Source: JARYMI01 sp037444845 (GTDB taxonomy: Bacteria; Acidobacteriota; Aminicenantia; Aminicenantales; UBA8522). Taken from it: a stretch of 57,561 nt of DNA. The position numbers and the translations under genes were made by a program. Positions 16,304 through 25,004 of the stretch are shown here, piece by piece. The stretch covers positions 1 through 57,561 of the forward strand of contig JBBILQ010000011.1 of the NCBI GenBank assembly GCA_037444845.1. Reading direction: 5' to 3'. The notes below the pieces were generated by a model, which worked only from the letters and a program-made list of their open reading frames with translations, had not been told where the DNA came from and ran no database searches. Each line of letters opens with the position of its first letter. Position 1 is the stretch's first letter.

Positions 16304-17167
16304 ATGCCCGCCCTCATCGACCTCAGGCGACGCATTAAAAGCGTTAAGAATACCCAGCAGATTACTCAGGCCATGAAGACGGTTTCAACGGCCAAATTCA
16401 AGAAGTCACATCGCTCGGTCGTTGAGGGCAGGTCGCACTGGCATAACCTGCCCGGGTTAATGAAAAGAGTTTCAGCCTGGGCCGGCCGGCAGGCCTCCCC
16501 TTTGCTCGACCGCCGGGAAGAACATAAAGTTGACGTCATGGCCATCGCTTCTGACAAAGGGCTCTGCGGCGCCTTCAATTCCAACCTCCTGGCCAGAGCC
16601 GCGGCCTTTCTCGGGGAAAAATCAGCGGGTGCTGAAATCGGGCTGATTTTGATCGGGAAAAAAGCCGTTCATTTCTTCAAAAAACAGCCCTATCCCATCC
16701 TCTTGGCCCATGCAGACAAGGTTGAAAAACTCGCTCTAAAAGACTTAAGAGAGATTGCTCGCTTTTCGATGAGACGATACACGTTTGCCCGGACGGACGC
16801 TGTCTACGTGATCTACAATGAATTCAAGTCAATCCTTGCGCCGAAGATAACGGTCGCACAGCTTTTGCCTGTGGCCTTGCCGGAGGGAGAAGAGTCAGCG
16901 CCGGCCTGGCCCCCTGACTGGATGCCAGACTCAGCCCGTCTTCTTCAGTCGCTCCTGCCCCTTTACATGGAGGCACAGGTCGTTCACTGTTTTTTCGAGT
17001 CCCTGGCCGCAGAACAGGCAGCCAGGATGATGGCCATGGAAAACGCGACCAAGAACGCCGAGGATCTCATCTCGGACTTGGTCCTCATCCTGAACAAGAT
17101 CAGGCAGGCATCGATCACCAAAGAGCTGCTGGAGATTATGACGGCGGTGGAAGCTCTGGCCAAATAA
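16304..17167 (+). CDS. atpG: ATP synthase F1 subunit gamma
   Basis: 287 aa. The N terminus (LIDLRRRIKSVKNTQQITQAMKTVSTAK) and C terminus (ATKNAEDLISDLVLILNKIRQASITKELLEI) are the two halves of the rotor coiled coil; SDKGLCGAFN lies in the middle Rossmann-like domain. The family signature is complete. It rotates within alpha3-beta3 to couple proton or Na+ flow to ATP synthesis. Confidence 0.97.
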   Translation: MPALIDLRRRIKSVKNTQQITQAMKTVSTAKFKKSHRSVVEGRSHWHNLPGLMKRVSAWAGRQASPLLDRREEHKVDVMAIASDKGLCGAFNSNLLARAAAFLGEKSAGAEIGLILIGKKAVHFFKKQPYPILLAHADKVEKLALKDLREIARFSMRRYTFARTDAVYVIYNEFKSILAPKITVAQLLPVALPEGEESAPAWPPDWMPDSARLLQSLLPLYMEAQVVHCFFESLAAEQAARMMAMENATKNAEDLISDLVLILNKIRQASITKELLEIMTAVEALAK

Positions 17168-17185
17168 CTGAGCTTGGAGAAAATC

Positions 17186-18619
17186 GTGACAGACGAAAAG
17201 GAAAAAAGAAGGATCGGAAAAATCGTCCAGGTTATCGGGCCCGTTGTGGACGTCGAGTTCAAGGAGATGGAGCTGCCTGAGATCTACAATGCCATCAGGG
17301 TCACGAGCGAGGGGTTTGAAACGCCAACCCCCGTCAACATCGTCGTCGAGGCAGAACAGCATATCGGCGAGGACAAAGTCCGGTGCGTCTCCATGCATCC
17401 GACCGATGGCCTGGCCCGCGGCATGAAAGCGATCGACCTGGAGGGCCCGATTGAGGTGCCGGTGGGGGAAGAGACTCTCGGCCGGTTGATGAACGTCATC
17501 GGCGAACCGGCTGACCACCTGGGACCCATTAACGCCAAGAAGAAGTATCCCATCCATCGTTTGCCTCCGCCCCTGGAAGAACAGAGCACGACGCTCGAAA
17601 TGTTCGAGACCGGGATTAAGGTCATCGACCTGATCCAGCCGTTCCTGAAGGGCGGGAAGATCGGGCTTTTCGGGGGGGCCGGCGTGGGCAAGACGGTTAT
17701 CATCATGGAGCTCATCCACAACGTTGCCATGAAGCATGGAGGCTATTCTGTTTTTGCTGGCGTAGGGGAGAGGACAAGAGAGGGCAACGACCTCTGGCTG
17801 GAGATGAAAGGGTCGGGTGTCATCAGCAAGACCGCCCTCATCTACGGACAGATGACAGAACCGCCCGGAGCCAGGCTCAGAGTCGGGCTGGCCGCTCTTT
17901 CTGTGGCCGAGTATTTTCGGGATGAGATGAACCAGGATATCCTTCTCTTCATCGACAACATTTTCCGGTTCGTCCAGGCTGGCTCCGAGGTTTCCGCCCT
18001 GCTCGGCCGCATGCCTTCTGCCGTTGGCTATCAGCCTAACCTGGCCACAGAGCTGGGAGAATTGGAGGAGAGGATTACCTCCACCAAGAAAGGGTCAATC
18101 ACTTCTGTCCAGGCGATCTACGTCCCGGCCGACGATTTCACAGACCCGGCGCCGGCGACAACGTTTTCCCACCTTGACGCCTCGACCAACCTCTCCCGGG
18201 CGTTGACGGAGATGGGCATCTATCCAGCCGTGGACCCGCTGACCTCCTATTCAAGGATCCTCGACCCGCGGGTAATCGGGGACGAGCATTACATGGTGGC
18301 GCGCCGGGTAAAAGAAATCCTGCAGCGGTACAAGGACCTCCAGGATATCATCGCCATCTTAGGGATCGAGGAGCTTTCCGACGAAGATAAATTGACCGTT
18401 GCCAGAGCAAGGAAAATCCAGCGCTTTCTCTCCCAGCCCTTCCGCGTGGCCGAAGAGTTCACCGGTCGGCCGGGAAAGTATGTCACGGTCGAGGAGACAG
18501 TCCGGGGTTTCAAGGAAATTGTCGAGGGGATGCACGACGATAAGCCGGAGCAGGCGTTTTACATGGCCGGAGCTATTGACGAGGTGGTCAAGCGGGCCGA
18601 GGAGCTGCAGGCTGCATGA
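17186..18619 (+). CDS. atpD: ATP synthase F1 subunit beta
   Basis: About 477 aa. The start is set at the GTG (17186), since GGAGA lies 5 nt upstream; an in-frame TTG at 17174 lacks a ribosome site. GGAGVGKT (163-170) is the catalytic P loop, GERTREGNDL supplies the general base Glu, and LLFIDNIFRF is Walker B. SALLGRMPSAVGYQP is the DELSEED-side signature region of the family. This is the catalytic subunit. Its stop overlaps atpC by 4 nt (ATGA). Confidence 0.97.
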   Translation: MTDEKEKRRIGKIVQVIGPVVDVEFKEMELPEIYNAIRVTSEGFETPTPVNIVVEAEQHIGEDKVRCVSMHPTDGLARGMKAIDLEGPIEVPVGEETLGRLMNVIGEPADHLGPINAKKKYPIHRLPPPLEEQSTTLEMFETGIKVIDLIQPFLKGGKIGLFGGAGVGKTVIIMELIHNVAMKHGGYSVFAGVGERTREGNDLWLEMKGSGVISKTALIYGQMTEPPGARLRVGLAALSVAEYFRDEMNQDILLFIDNIFRFVQAGSEVSALLGRMPSAVGYQPNLATELGELEERITSTKKGSITSVQAIYVPADDFTDPAPATTFSHLDASTNLSRALTEMGIYPAVDPLTSYSRILDPRVIGDEHYMVARRVKEILQRYKDLQDIIAILGIEELSDEDKLTVARARKIQRFLSQPFRVAEEFTGRPGKYVTVEETVRGFKEIVEGMHDDKPEQAFYMAGAIDEVVKRAEELQAA

Positions 18620-18909
18620 GCGAGAATCTTCCCGCCTCTCTCCATCTTAAAGTCATCACTCCGCGCAAGCTCCTTGTCGATGCTCACGTCGAGGCCGTGA
18701 CTCTCCCCAGCTTGGAGGGCTATCTGGGGATCCTGCCGGGCCACCGGCCGCTTTTCACGGCCCTGGGCAAGGGGAACCTGGCTTATCATCTGGACAGGAA
18801 GGAAGAAAAGATTCCCGTCTGCGGAGGTTATGCCGAGGTTCAGCCGGGGAGCGTCCTTGTCTTTACCGAATTGAGCCAAGATGAAGACAGCTCATCACCT
18901 CTTGGGTGA
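18616..18909 (+). CDS. atpC: ATP synthase F1 subunit epsilon, short form without the C-terminal helices
   Basis: 97 aa: LKVITPRKLLVDAHVEAVTLPSLEG-type beta sandwich with YLGILPGHRPLFTALGKG and GGYAEV, all typical of the epsilon N-terminal domain. The usual two C-terminal helices (residues 90-135, which contact the head and inhibit ATP hydrolysis) are missing; the protein ends in a short acidic tail. The last 29 nt overlap the start of the methyltransferase gene. The short form would still bind gamma and the c ring but could not act as the ATP-sensing brake. Confidence 0.9.
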   Translation: MSENLPASLHLKVITPRKLLVDAHVEAVTLPSLEGYLGILPGHRPLFTALGKGNLAYHLDRKEEKIPVCGGYAEVQPGSVLVFTELSQDEDSSSPLG

Positions 18910-19636
18910 GGACGAAACACTCGATTCCTTCTACCACGGCCGCATCCTCATCATCCAGAAGAGAAGAGGCTACCGCTTCTCCGTGGATGCACCTCTCCTG
19001 GCCGATTTTGTCCAGACCAAAGAAACAGACGTCCTTCTGGAGATAGGAGCGGGAAGCGGGGTCATCTCTCTTCTTCTCAGCCTCAAACCTTTCCGGCGCA
19101 TCGTCTGTTTGGAAGTTCAAAAGGGACTGGCCGGGCTGGCCAGGCGGAACATCGAACTCAACGGACTCGAAGACAAGATCACGGTCGTCGAGCGCGACCT
19201 GCGAAAATGCTGCCTTAGGACTAAGTTTGACGTCATCTTTTCCAACCCTCCGTATATCAAGAAAAAAGCGGGCGTCACGAGCGCCTCCGCAGAGAAAGCC
19301 ATCGCCAAGCACGAGATTAAGGGCGATATTTTTGATATAATGCACTTTACGGGAAAGTCCTTAAAGAGAGAGGGCTTGGCTTATTTCATCTATCCTGCCC
19401 GACGGAAGGAGGATTTTGACCGGGCCTTGGAAACGAACGGGCTGAGAATAAAGACTCTTCGCTGGGTCCATACGAAACGCGGAAGCGCTGCCCACTGGTT
19501 TTTAGCCCAATGCGACTTCTCGTCACCGTCGGCGAAAACCCGACCTGCCCTTTTCCTTTACGATGAGAAGGGGAGATACACCAGCGAAATGAAAAAAATA
19601 TTCGCGGGAGAAAGCCATGGCGAGATTTTTTCATAA
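18881..19636 (+). CDS. TrmN6-like tRNA (adenine-N6)-methyltransferase
   Basis: 251 aa. YRFSVDAPLLADFV (31-44) is typical of the tRNA1(Val) adenine-37 N6-methyltransferase family. LEIGAGSG (53-60) binds SAM and SNPPYIKKK with NPPY at 122-125 is the amino-methyltransferase catalytic loop. The first ten codons overlap atpC and the last seven overlap the ABC permease, so translation is coupled to both. It probably modifies tRNA; rRNA or protein targets cannot be excluded from sequence alone. Confidence 0.85.
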   Translation: MKTAHHLLGEDETLDSFYHGRILIIQKRRGYRFSVDAPLLADFVQTKETDVLLEIGAGSGVISLLLSLKPFRRIVCLEVQKGLAGLARRNIELNGLEDKITVVERDLRKCCLRTKFDVIFSNPPYIKKKAGVTSASAEKAIAKHEIKGDIFDIMHFTGKSLKREGLAYFIYPARRKEDFDRALETNGLRIKTLRWVHTKRGSAAHWFLAQCDFSSPSAKTRPALFLYDEKGRYTSEMKKIFAGESHGEIFS

Positions 19637-20435
19637 CCTCAAGGAGCTCTATAAGTTCCGAATCTTGATTCAAAACCTGGTCGTGCGCGAGCTTAAAGCT
19701 CGCTACCGGGGCACTGTTTTGGGGTTTCTCTGGTCTTTCTTTAATCCCCTCCTGTTGATGATCGTTTACACGGTCGTCTTCGGGTTTATCATCCGGCCGC
19801 GCGACCCGGCGTTTGACCAGTCCCCCTGGCTCTATGCCCTGTTTCTTTTTTGCGGCATCCTTCCATGGGTGTGGTTCTCCTCCTCCTCCCTCGAGTCGGC
19901 GAATGTGCTCATAACCCACGGCAACCTGATCAAGAAGATCCTTTTCCCGGCTGAAATTCTTCCCGTCGTGACGGTGACGAGCAATTTTGTGCATTTTAGC
20001 TTCGGCCTGCCGATTCTTCTCCTTTTCATTCTCATTTTCGGCAAGGGCTACACGGCCTATGTTTTCCTCCTTCCCCTGGTCATTCTCGTCCAGTACGTGT
20101 TCACCCTCGGGTTCAGCCTTCTCATCGCGTCGCTGACCGTCCATTTCAGGGACATCAAAGACATCCTGAGCAACTTGCTGACCTTCTGGTTTTTCGCCAC
20201 GCCGATCGTCTATCCGATGAGTTTTGAGACGATCCAGGGCTCCTCCCTCCTCCGGACCCTTCTCAACGTGAACCCGATGACTCACATCATGCAGGGATAC
20301 CAGAATTGCCTCTTTTTCGGCAGCATGCTTCGCTGGAAAAGGCTCGGTGTCACTTTCCTCGTTGCCCTCATCCTCTTTTTCATCGGTGCCATGGTTTTTA
20401 ATAGGCTCCGGGATTCTTTCCCCGAGGAGGTCTGA
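19617..20435 (+). CDS. wzm: Polysaccharide ABC exporter permease (Wzm type)
   Basis: 272 aa with six hydrophobic helices. The opening LYKFRILIQNLVVRELKARYRGTVLG-like region and the FCGILPWVWFSSSSLESANVL segment match ABC-2 permeases of the Wzm/RfbA/TagG class. It forms the membrane channel through which lipid-linked O antigen or other polysaccharide is flipped to the periplasm. The ATPase gene follows directly with no gap. Which glycan it exports is not evident. Confidence 0.9.
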   Translation: MARFFHNLKELYKFRILIQNLVVRELKARYRGTVLGFLWSFFNPLLLMIVYTVVFGFIIRPRDPAFDQSPWLYALFLFCGILPWVWFSSSSLESANVLITHGNLIKKILFPAEILPVVTVTSNFVHFSFGLPILLLFILIFGKGYTAYVFLLPLVILVQYVFTLGFSLLIASLTVHFRDIKDILSNLLTFWFFATPIVYPMSFETIQGSSLLRTLLNVNPMTHIMQGYQNCLFFGSMLRWKRLGVTFLVALILFFIGAMVFNRLRDSFPEEV

Positions 20436-21731
20436 ATGAACGCCATCGAAGTTGATCGCGTCTCCCGCATCTACCAGAAATATTCCGCCCGGCACCGTTT
20501 TCAGACTTTTAAGAGCGCCCTGGTCAAAGGGGATCTTTTCAGAGCCCTCAAGCCGGATGAACTCGTCACGGCTCTTGAAGATGTCAGCCTGAACGTCGAG
20601 AAGGGGCAGACTTTTGGGGTCATCGGAGAGAACGGTTCGGGAAAGAGCACTTTGCTCAAGGTCATCGCTGGAATTGCCAAGCCGACCAGAGGAAGAGTGC
20701 GGACAGAAGGAAAAGTTTCTGCCCTGATCGAGCTCGGGGCCGGGTTTCACCCTGAGATTTCAGGCCGGGAGAATATTTACATCAACGGGATCATGCTCGG
20801 GCTTTCGAAAAGGGAAATCAACGCCAAGTTCGACGAGATCGTCGCCTTTGCCGAGCTTGAAGATTTTATCGATGCTCCGGTCAAGACCTATTCTTCCGGC
20901 ATGTACATGAGGCTGGGTTTTGCCATCGCCATCAACGTCAACCCCGATATCTTGCTGATCGACGAAGTCCTGGCTGTCGGAGATGCTTCCTTCGTCCCCA
21001 AGTGCCTGGACCGGATCGATGATTTCCGGCGGCGCGAGAAGACCATCCTTTTTGTCAGCCACGACCTCAACACGGTGGCCAAGATATGCGATGACGTGGC
21101 CTGGCTCAAGGGCGGACGTGTTCAGGCCGTCGGCGATCCCAAGCGAATCGTCGATGCCTATCTTCAGGATGTCGCCGAGAAACAAGAAAAAGACTTCGAG
21201 AAGCGCCGCCAGGAACCGGCCAGAATCCAGGTAGAAGACAAGGACAGGCGTGAAAACCGCTGGGGGAAAAGAGAGATTGAGATCAACCGAGTCAGCATGA
21301 AGAGCCTGGAGGGAAAGGAAAAGAGCGTTTTTTCTCCTGATGAAGGAATGGTTATCGAGATGGACATCGCCGCTCCCTCTCGCCAGCAGGATTTCGTCTT
21401 CGGCATCGGCCTCTTCAACTCGCAGGGGATTTCCTGCTACGGGACGAACACGAACCTCGAAGATTATGAACCCATCAGCATTGAAGGAGAAGGAAAGGTC
21501 GTTTGCCGGATCGAGCGGCTGGGCCTCGTCAACGGCACGTACTACCTCGACGTGGCGGCTCATAAAAGAGACGGTTATCCCTACGATTATCACCGCAACC
21601 TCTACTCTTTTCTGGTGTCCTCGAGCTTGAGAGACGAGGGGATTGCCCGGCTGCCCCACGGCTGGGAGTTCTCAGAAAATATCAAGATTTCCCCGCCGAA
21701 AAAAGGGCAGGCGGGAAGGCCGCTGCTTTGA
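20436..21731 (+). CDS. wzt: Polysaccharide ABC exporter ATPase with C-terminal glycan-binding domain (Wzt type)
   Basis: 431 aa. Residues 1-245 are the ATPase: GENGSGKST Walker A (64-72), YSSGMYMRL signature (152-160), ILLIDEVLAVGD Walker B (172-183). A charged linker (EKRRQEPARIQVEDK) leads to a beta-sandwich C-terminal domain (about 275-420), with FGIGLFNSQGISCYGTNT and NGTYYLDVAAH characteristic of Wzt_C. Wzt_C binds the terminal cap of the finished polysaccharide, so chain-end modification, for example acetylation or methylation, is likely here. Confidence 0.93.
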   Translation: MNAIEVDRVSRIYQKYSARHRFQTFKSALVKGDLFRALKPDELVTALEDVSLNVEKGQTFGVIGENGSGKSTLLKVIAGIAKPTRGRVRTEGKVSALIELGAGFHPEISGRENIYINGIMLGLSKREINAKFDEIVAFAELEDFIDAPVKTYSSGMYMRLGFAIAINVNPDILLIDEVLAVGDASFVPKCLDRIDDFRRREKTILFVSHDLNTVAKICDDVAWLKGGRVQAVGDPKRIVDAYLQDVAEKQEKDFEKRRQEPARIQVEDKDRRENRWGKREIEINRVSMKSLEGKEKSVFSPDEGMVIEMDIAAPSRQQDFVFGIGLFNSQGISCYGTNTNLEDYEPISIEGEGKVVCRIERLGLVNGTYYLDVAAHKRDGYPYDYHRNLYSFLVSSSLRDEGIARLPHGWEFSENIKISPPKKGQAGRPLL

Positions 21732-22252
21732 GCGAAGTCATGGAGACAAAAAACTCAACAGAGAAGAAGAGACGGAAAATTTATCGCGCCAGGACGCTTG
21801 TCAAGATTCGCCAAGAACTCAGGAGGAAAGGCAAGAAGGTCGTTTTCACCAACGGTTGTTTTGATATCCTCCACCCCGGTCACGTCCGGCTTTTCCGGGA
21901 GGCTAAGAAATGCGGGGATGTGCTTATCGTCGCTCTCAACGACGACGCCTCGGTGAGGAGGATTAAAGGGCCTTCCCGGCCGATCTTCCCCCTTGCCGAG
22001 AGGTGGGAAATTCTCGAGGCCATCGGGGACATCGATTTCCTGACTTCTTTTTCCGAAGACACGCCACAAAAAATTATCGCCACGCTCCTCCCGGATATCC
22101 TGGTGAAAGGCGGCGACTGGAGGCCTGAAGAAATCGTGGGGAAAGAAGAAGTCGAAGCAGCGGGCGGGAAGGTCGTCACCCTGCCCTACGTTAAGGGCCA
22201 CTCGAGTTCCTCTATCATCAAGAAAATCAAATTTGGTGGACGCCTTACGTAA
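21728..22252 (+). CDS. Heptose-1-phosphate adenylyltransferase-like nucleotidyltransferase (RfaE2 type)
   Basis: 174 aa. VVFTNGCFDILHPGHVRLF with the HxGH pair H49/H52 is the cytidylyltransferase-family nucleotide site. DILVKGGDWRPEEIVGKEEV and the ending GHSSSSIIKKI match the adenylyltransferase half of HldE and stand-alone RfaE2. It would form ADP-heptose from heptose 1-phosphate and ATP. Start: TTG at 21728 overlaps the wzt stop by 4 nt and has GGAAGG upstream; ATG at 21740 is the alternative. The kinase half is not in this window. It fits with the two GT9 heptosyltransferase-like genes. Confidence 0.88.
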   Translation: MSEVMETKNSTEKKRRKIYRARTLVKIRQELRRKGKKVVFTNGCFDILHPGHVRLFREAKKCGDVLIVALNDDASVRRIKGPSRPIFPLAERWEILEAIGDIDFLTSFSEDTPQKIIATLLPDILVKGGDWRPEEIVGKEEVEAAGGKVVTLPYVKGHSSSSIIKKIKFGGRLT

Positions 22253-22657
22253 TACACAAAATTATTACACCACACCAGAAATTAACGACGTTTTCATTTA
22301 TCTCAATTTATCTCAAGATCAAATAGAATTTGGTGAGTGGGAAGTGAATTGCGTATGCTGTCCTCCCTGAGGACGACTTGGGGAAGACGACGAGCAGTTT
22401 TACATCGTACTCAGGATGCCCGCAGGCATCCGCTTCTGCATTGAGCGACGCGAGGGACCATGAAGCGCGTCATGTCTCGCCCTGACTCAGCCTTCTCTCT
22501 TCTCTCCCTTCGGTCGAGAAACCGTGCCCGCGCAGTCTTCGACGGGCTTTCTCACTCAACACCCTCGCCTCTTCCCCCAGGGGCTTCAGGGCAGTCTCCT
22601 GCGCCCATCGCAAAGATCACATGTTCAGAAATGCTTGAGGCGAGAGAAGACGAAAGT
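22253..22657. other. Intergenic region between convergent genes; no gene recognised
   Basis: 405 nt. The first 90 nt are AT-rich; the rest is GC-rich and carries a perfect hairpin at 22414-22431. An open frame covering 22460-22858 has no family match, runs into the antisense of the next gene and was not accepted. Confidence 0.5.
22414..22431. repeat. Perfect hairpin GGATGCC-CGCA-GGCATCC
   Basis: A 7-bp stem (22414-22420 with 22425-22431) and 4-nt loop in the middle of the intergenic region. No T tract follows on either strand, so it may be a repetitive palindrome or an mRNA 3' end structure rather than a classic terminator. Confidence 0.45.
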
Positions 22658-23812
22658 TTAGCGGCGGAGCCGTCTCTTGTGGCTTTCTACCCATGTCTGG
22701 CTGACCCAGGCCCAAAGCTTTTTGTGGAAATCCGCACTCGGAGGGTGGGCTTCAAGAAAAGACCTCAGGTTGACTGGCTCCTTGTCCTGCGGAGTGAACC
22801 TGAGCGGGGCTTCGGCTGTGTAAAGGTCAGGGTATTCGGGATGGAACTGGACGCCTAACACGTTCGGGTAGCGCGCGTGTTCGATGGCTTCAGCCACTTT
22901 GCCGTCGAAAGAGCTCGCGATGACGCGAAGGTTCTTACCCAGTTTTTTGACCTCCTGGTGGTGCTCAGAAATCACCACAGGTGTGTCATTGGAGCTAAAC
23001 CCCAGGACAGAGCAAAATTTGCCTTCAGCCTCAAGCTTGATGGGATGAATCGTGTAAGAATAGAAGCTTTCCTGGGGAGCTAAAAGAGGAAATGGGTTGT
23101 AGTGCCAAAATTCCTTCCCCATCTCGATGACATCCTCGATCTTATTGGCGCCGTAAATTTCCGACCAGATGTCCTGGGTCAGCGTCCCGCCGCTCCCGAC
23201 ATTGAGGCTCTGACTTCCCAGGCAAATGCCCAGGACCGGAAATTCAGGCTGTCGGTCGAGAAGAGGACGAAATGTCTCATCCTGATAGCCTCCCAGAAGA
23301 TGAAAGATAAACGATAACTCCAGGAAATGGCGGTAAGGGTCGGAGATCTTCGTGAGCAGGTTCGTTTTTTCCTGATAGAGCCGGGGCGGAATATCGGGAC
23401 CGCCGAAAAAAATGAGGCCATCGGTTTCGTTGAAGATCCGCTCGAATTCCGTAGAGCAGGGATTTCTTCTGAAAAGCGTGTCCTCGGATAAAGGCCCGAA
23501 TATCGCGTGGAAAGAAAACCAATCCAGGTTGTTCTCTGCAACCAACTCCCTCGCTTTGCTGTAGTCACTGATCTGACCCTCATGATAGACGCCCAACACT
23601 GATAGCTGGGGGATGTTGATGAGTCCTTTTTCCCGGAGAGTGAGAAGGGCTTTGATGCTGCCCGCCGAGGGATGGAGAATCGCGATCGTGATGGTGTCGT
23701 TCTTATCCGGCAGTTCCCCCGCGAAGGCGCTCTTCTGGGTCCGCAGGGCGTCCGACCATACAAGCAGGAGAGCAACCAGAAGAAGAATTTTTCCTGACCT
23801 GGGATTATTCAC
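22658..23812 (-). CDS. Secreted class I glutamine-amidotransferase-like protein (peptidase C26 type)
   Basis: 384 aa. A signal peptide (KILLLVALLLVWSDAL) is followed by a C26 domain. DGLIFFGGPDIPP, VLGICLGSQSLNV with the nucleophilic Cys, and VLGVQFHPEYPD with the catalytic His and Glu are the full triad region of gamma-glutamyl-gamma-aminobutyrate hydrolases and related enzymes. Family members are usually cytoplasmic; here export is predicted. GTG at 23812 has GAGG 6 nt upstream. Likely to hydrolyse gamma-glutamyl amides, perhaps from peptidoglycan or poly-glutamate fragments; that is a guess. It is convergent with the heptose gene. Confidence 0.85.
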   Translation of the reverse strand: MNNPRSGKILLLVALLLVWSDALRTQKSAFAGELPDKNDTITIAILHPSAGSIKALLTLREKGLINIPQLSVLGVYHEGQISDYSKARELVAENNLDWFSFHAIFGPLSEDTLFRRNPCSTEFERIFNETDGLIFFGGPDIPPRLYQEKTNLLTKISDPYRHFLELSFIFHLLGGYQDETFRPLLDRQPEFPVLGICLGSQSLNVGSGGTLTQDIWSEIYGANKIEDVIEMGKEFWHYNPFPLLAPQESFYSYTIHPIKLEAEGKFCSVLGFSSNDTPVVISEHHQEVKKLGKNLRVIASSFDGKVAEAIEHARYPNVLGVQFHPEYPDLYTAEAPLRFTPQDKEPVNLRSFLEAHPPSADFHKKLWAWVSQTWVESHKRRLRR

Positions 23813-23912
23813 TTAATCCTCACTTCCCAAAAATTTGCCGGGTTTTGGCAATTAAGTCTTTTTCCTTTTCTTCAATTTCTTTTCCACTTGACACCTCCCC
23901 CTGGATGTCCGT

Positions 23913-24587
23913 CTATCTTGCCAGACGGAGCATAACGATGATCAGCAAACAGATGATCAACGTTGCCGGAGAAGCGACATAGCGGAATGCCTTTGTTCGG
24001 ACCAGAGCTTCGTGCTCAATTGCCTTGTTGAGGAGCTTTTCTCCGGCCCAAAAACCCCCGGGAACTGTAAGAAGGGACAAGCCGATAGCCAGGGGAGCGT
24101 AATAGAGGGAGAGCGCGGAGCTAGTGCCGGGGAAAACGCAGGCAGGGTTGCCCGTTGCATACTTGACCAGCGGGAACAAATTAACGGCCAGGAGAGCAGC
24201 CAGACCTCCCAGGGCAGCCTGGCCGGCCCTTCTCTGGGAAAATGAGGTTTTCATGACGGCGATAATCACGAAGAAAGCGAGGACTTCGGTCCAGAAGGCG
24301 AAAATCGGGTTGGCCACAGCGCCGTGCCGGAAGGGTAAAGACAGCAACACGGCATCAAACATCTTCATCAGAGATACCACAGCAACGACAAGAATTAGAG
24401 CGATAACTCGCCTTGTTAAAACCCAGGCTGTCGATATAAAAAAAAAGGCTGCAGCGGTCATGATTGAGCCGGATACGAATGAGGCGCACGTGCGCAGGCC
24501 GGCGCCAAGAGCAGCTTCTGCAAAACCCCAAACCGCCCCTACCATCAGAATATGGGGAAAATGATTCACCGCTTGTTTTGTTGGCAT
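23913..24587 (-). CDS. Polytopic membrane protein of unknown function
   Basis: 224 aa with about seven hydrophobic segments (for example MVGAVWGFAEAALGAGL, FVSGSIMTAAAFFFISTAWVL, FAFWTEVLAFFVIIAVM, YYAPLAIGLSLLTVPGGFWAG). I do not recognise the family; it has a loose resemblance to ECF-type substrate-binding membrane proteins. The start is unambiguous: a perfect TAAGGAGGTG is placed just before the ATG at 24587, which rules out the earlier in-frame ATG at 24608. It is monocistronic. Confidence 0.75.
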   Translation of the reverse strand: MPTKQAVNHFPHILMVGAVWGFAEAALGAGLRTCASFVSGSIMTAAAFFFISTAWVLTRRVIALILVVAVVSLMKMFDAVLLSLPFRHGAVANPIFAFWTEVLAFFVIIAVMKTSFSQRRAGQAALGGLAALLAVNLFPLVKYATGNPACVFPGTSSALSLYYAPLAIGLSLLTVPGGFWAGEKLLNKAIEHEALVRTKAFRYVASPATLIICLLIIVMLRLAR

Positions 24588-24740
24588 GCTCACCTCCTTA
24601 TCGTTCATGGATGGCCTTCAGGTTTCGTGTCAAGATTATAACGAGCCCACCCTGGTTTGACAAGAAGTGGGGACGGTCCTCCCGGAGAACCCTCCCTTTT
24701 TTGACATCAGGACGGTTGCGACTCTAAAATGGAGATAATC

Positions 24741-25004
24741 ATGTCAGTGGGACGCGGCGCCATCAGGGTTCATTTTTATTCCGGCTATAAAGGTGATGAG
24801 ACGCCGCGCTCTGTCTCAATTGGCAACCGGGAATACCAAGTCGACGAGATTCTCTGGAGGAGCAAAGTCCTCGACAAAGCTTCGGGCAGGGAACTCGAGA
24901 CCTTTGCCTGCCGAATCGCCGGAAAGACAGTGATCATCAAGCAGGATGAGTCTGGAGGGTGGGTAATCCTGCCCCCGGGCATACTCTCCTCTTTGCCCGA
25001 ATAA
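24741..25004 (+). CDS. Small conserved-looking protein of unknown function
   Basis: 87 aa from ATG 24741, with TGGAG 6 nt upstream (an ATG at 24729 is also in frame). IRVHFYSGYKGDETPRSVSIG and VDEILWRSKVLD, followed by an alternating FACRIAGKTVIIKQDESGGWVI pattern, suggest a small all-beta domain. It loosely recalls short DUF6504-like proteins, without certainty. No signal peptide. It stands alone before a 387-nt gap. Confidence 0.6.
   Translation: MSVGRGAIRVHFYSGYKGDETPRSVSIGNREYQVDEILWRSKVLDKASGRELETFACRIAGKTVIIKQDESGGWVILPPGILSSLPE

Noticed and set aside
19386..20750. Long 454-codon minus-strand frame opposite trmN6, wzm and wzt
   Set aside because: It is entirely antisense to well-supported genes and has the biased, charged composition typical of a shadow frame.
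22460..22858. 132-codon plus-strand frame
   Set aside because: Half of it is antisense to the C26-type gene; the rest has no family match or ribosome site.
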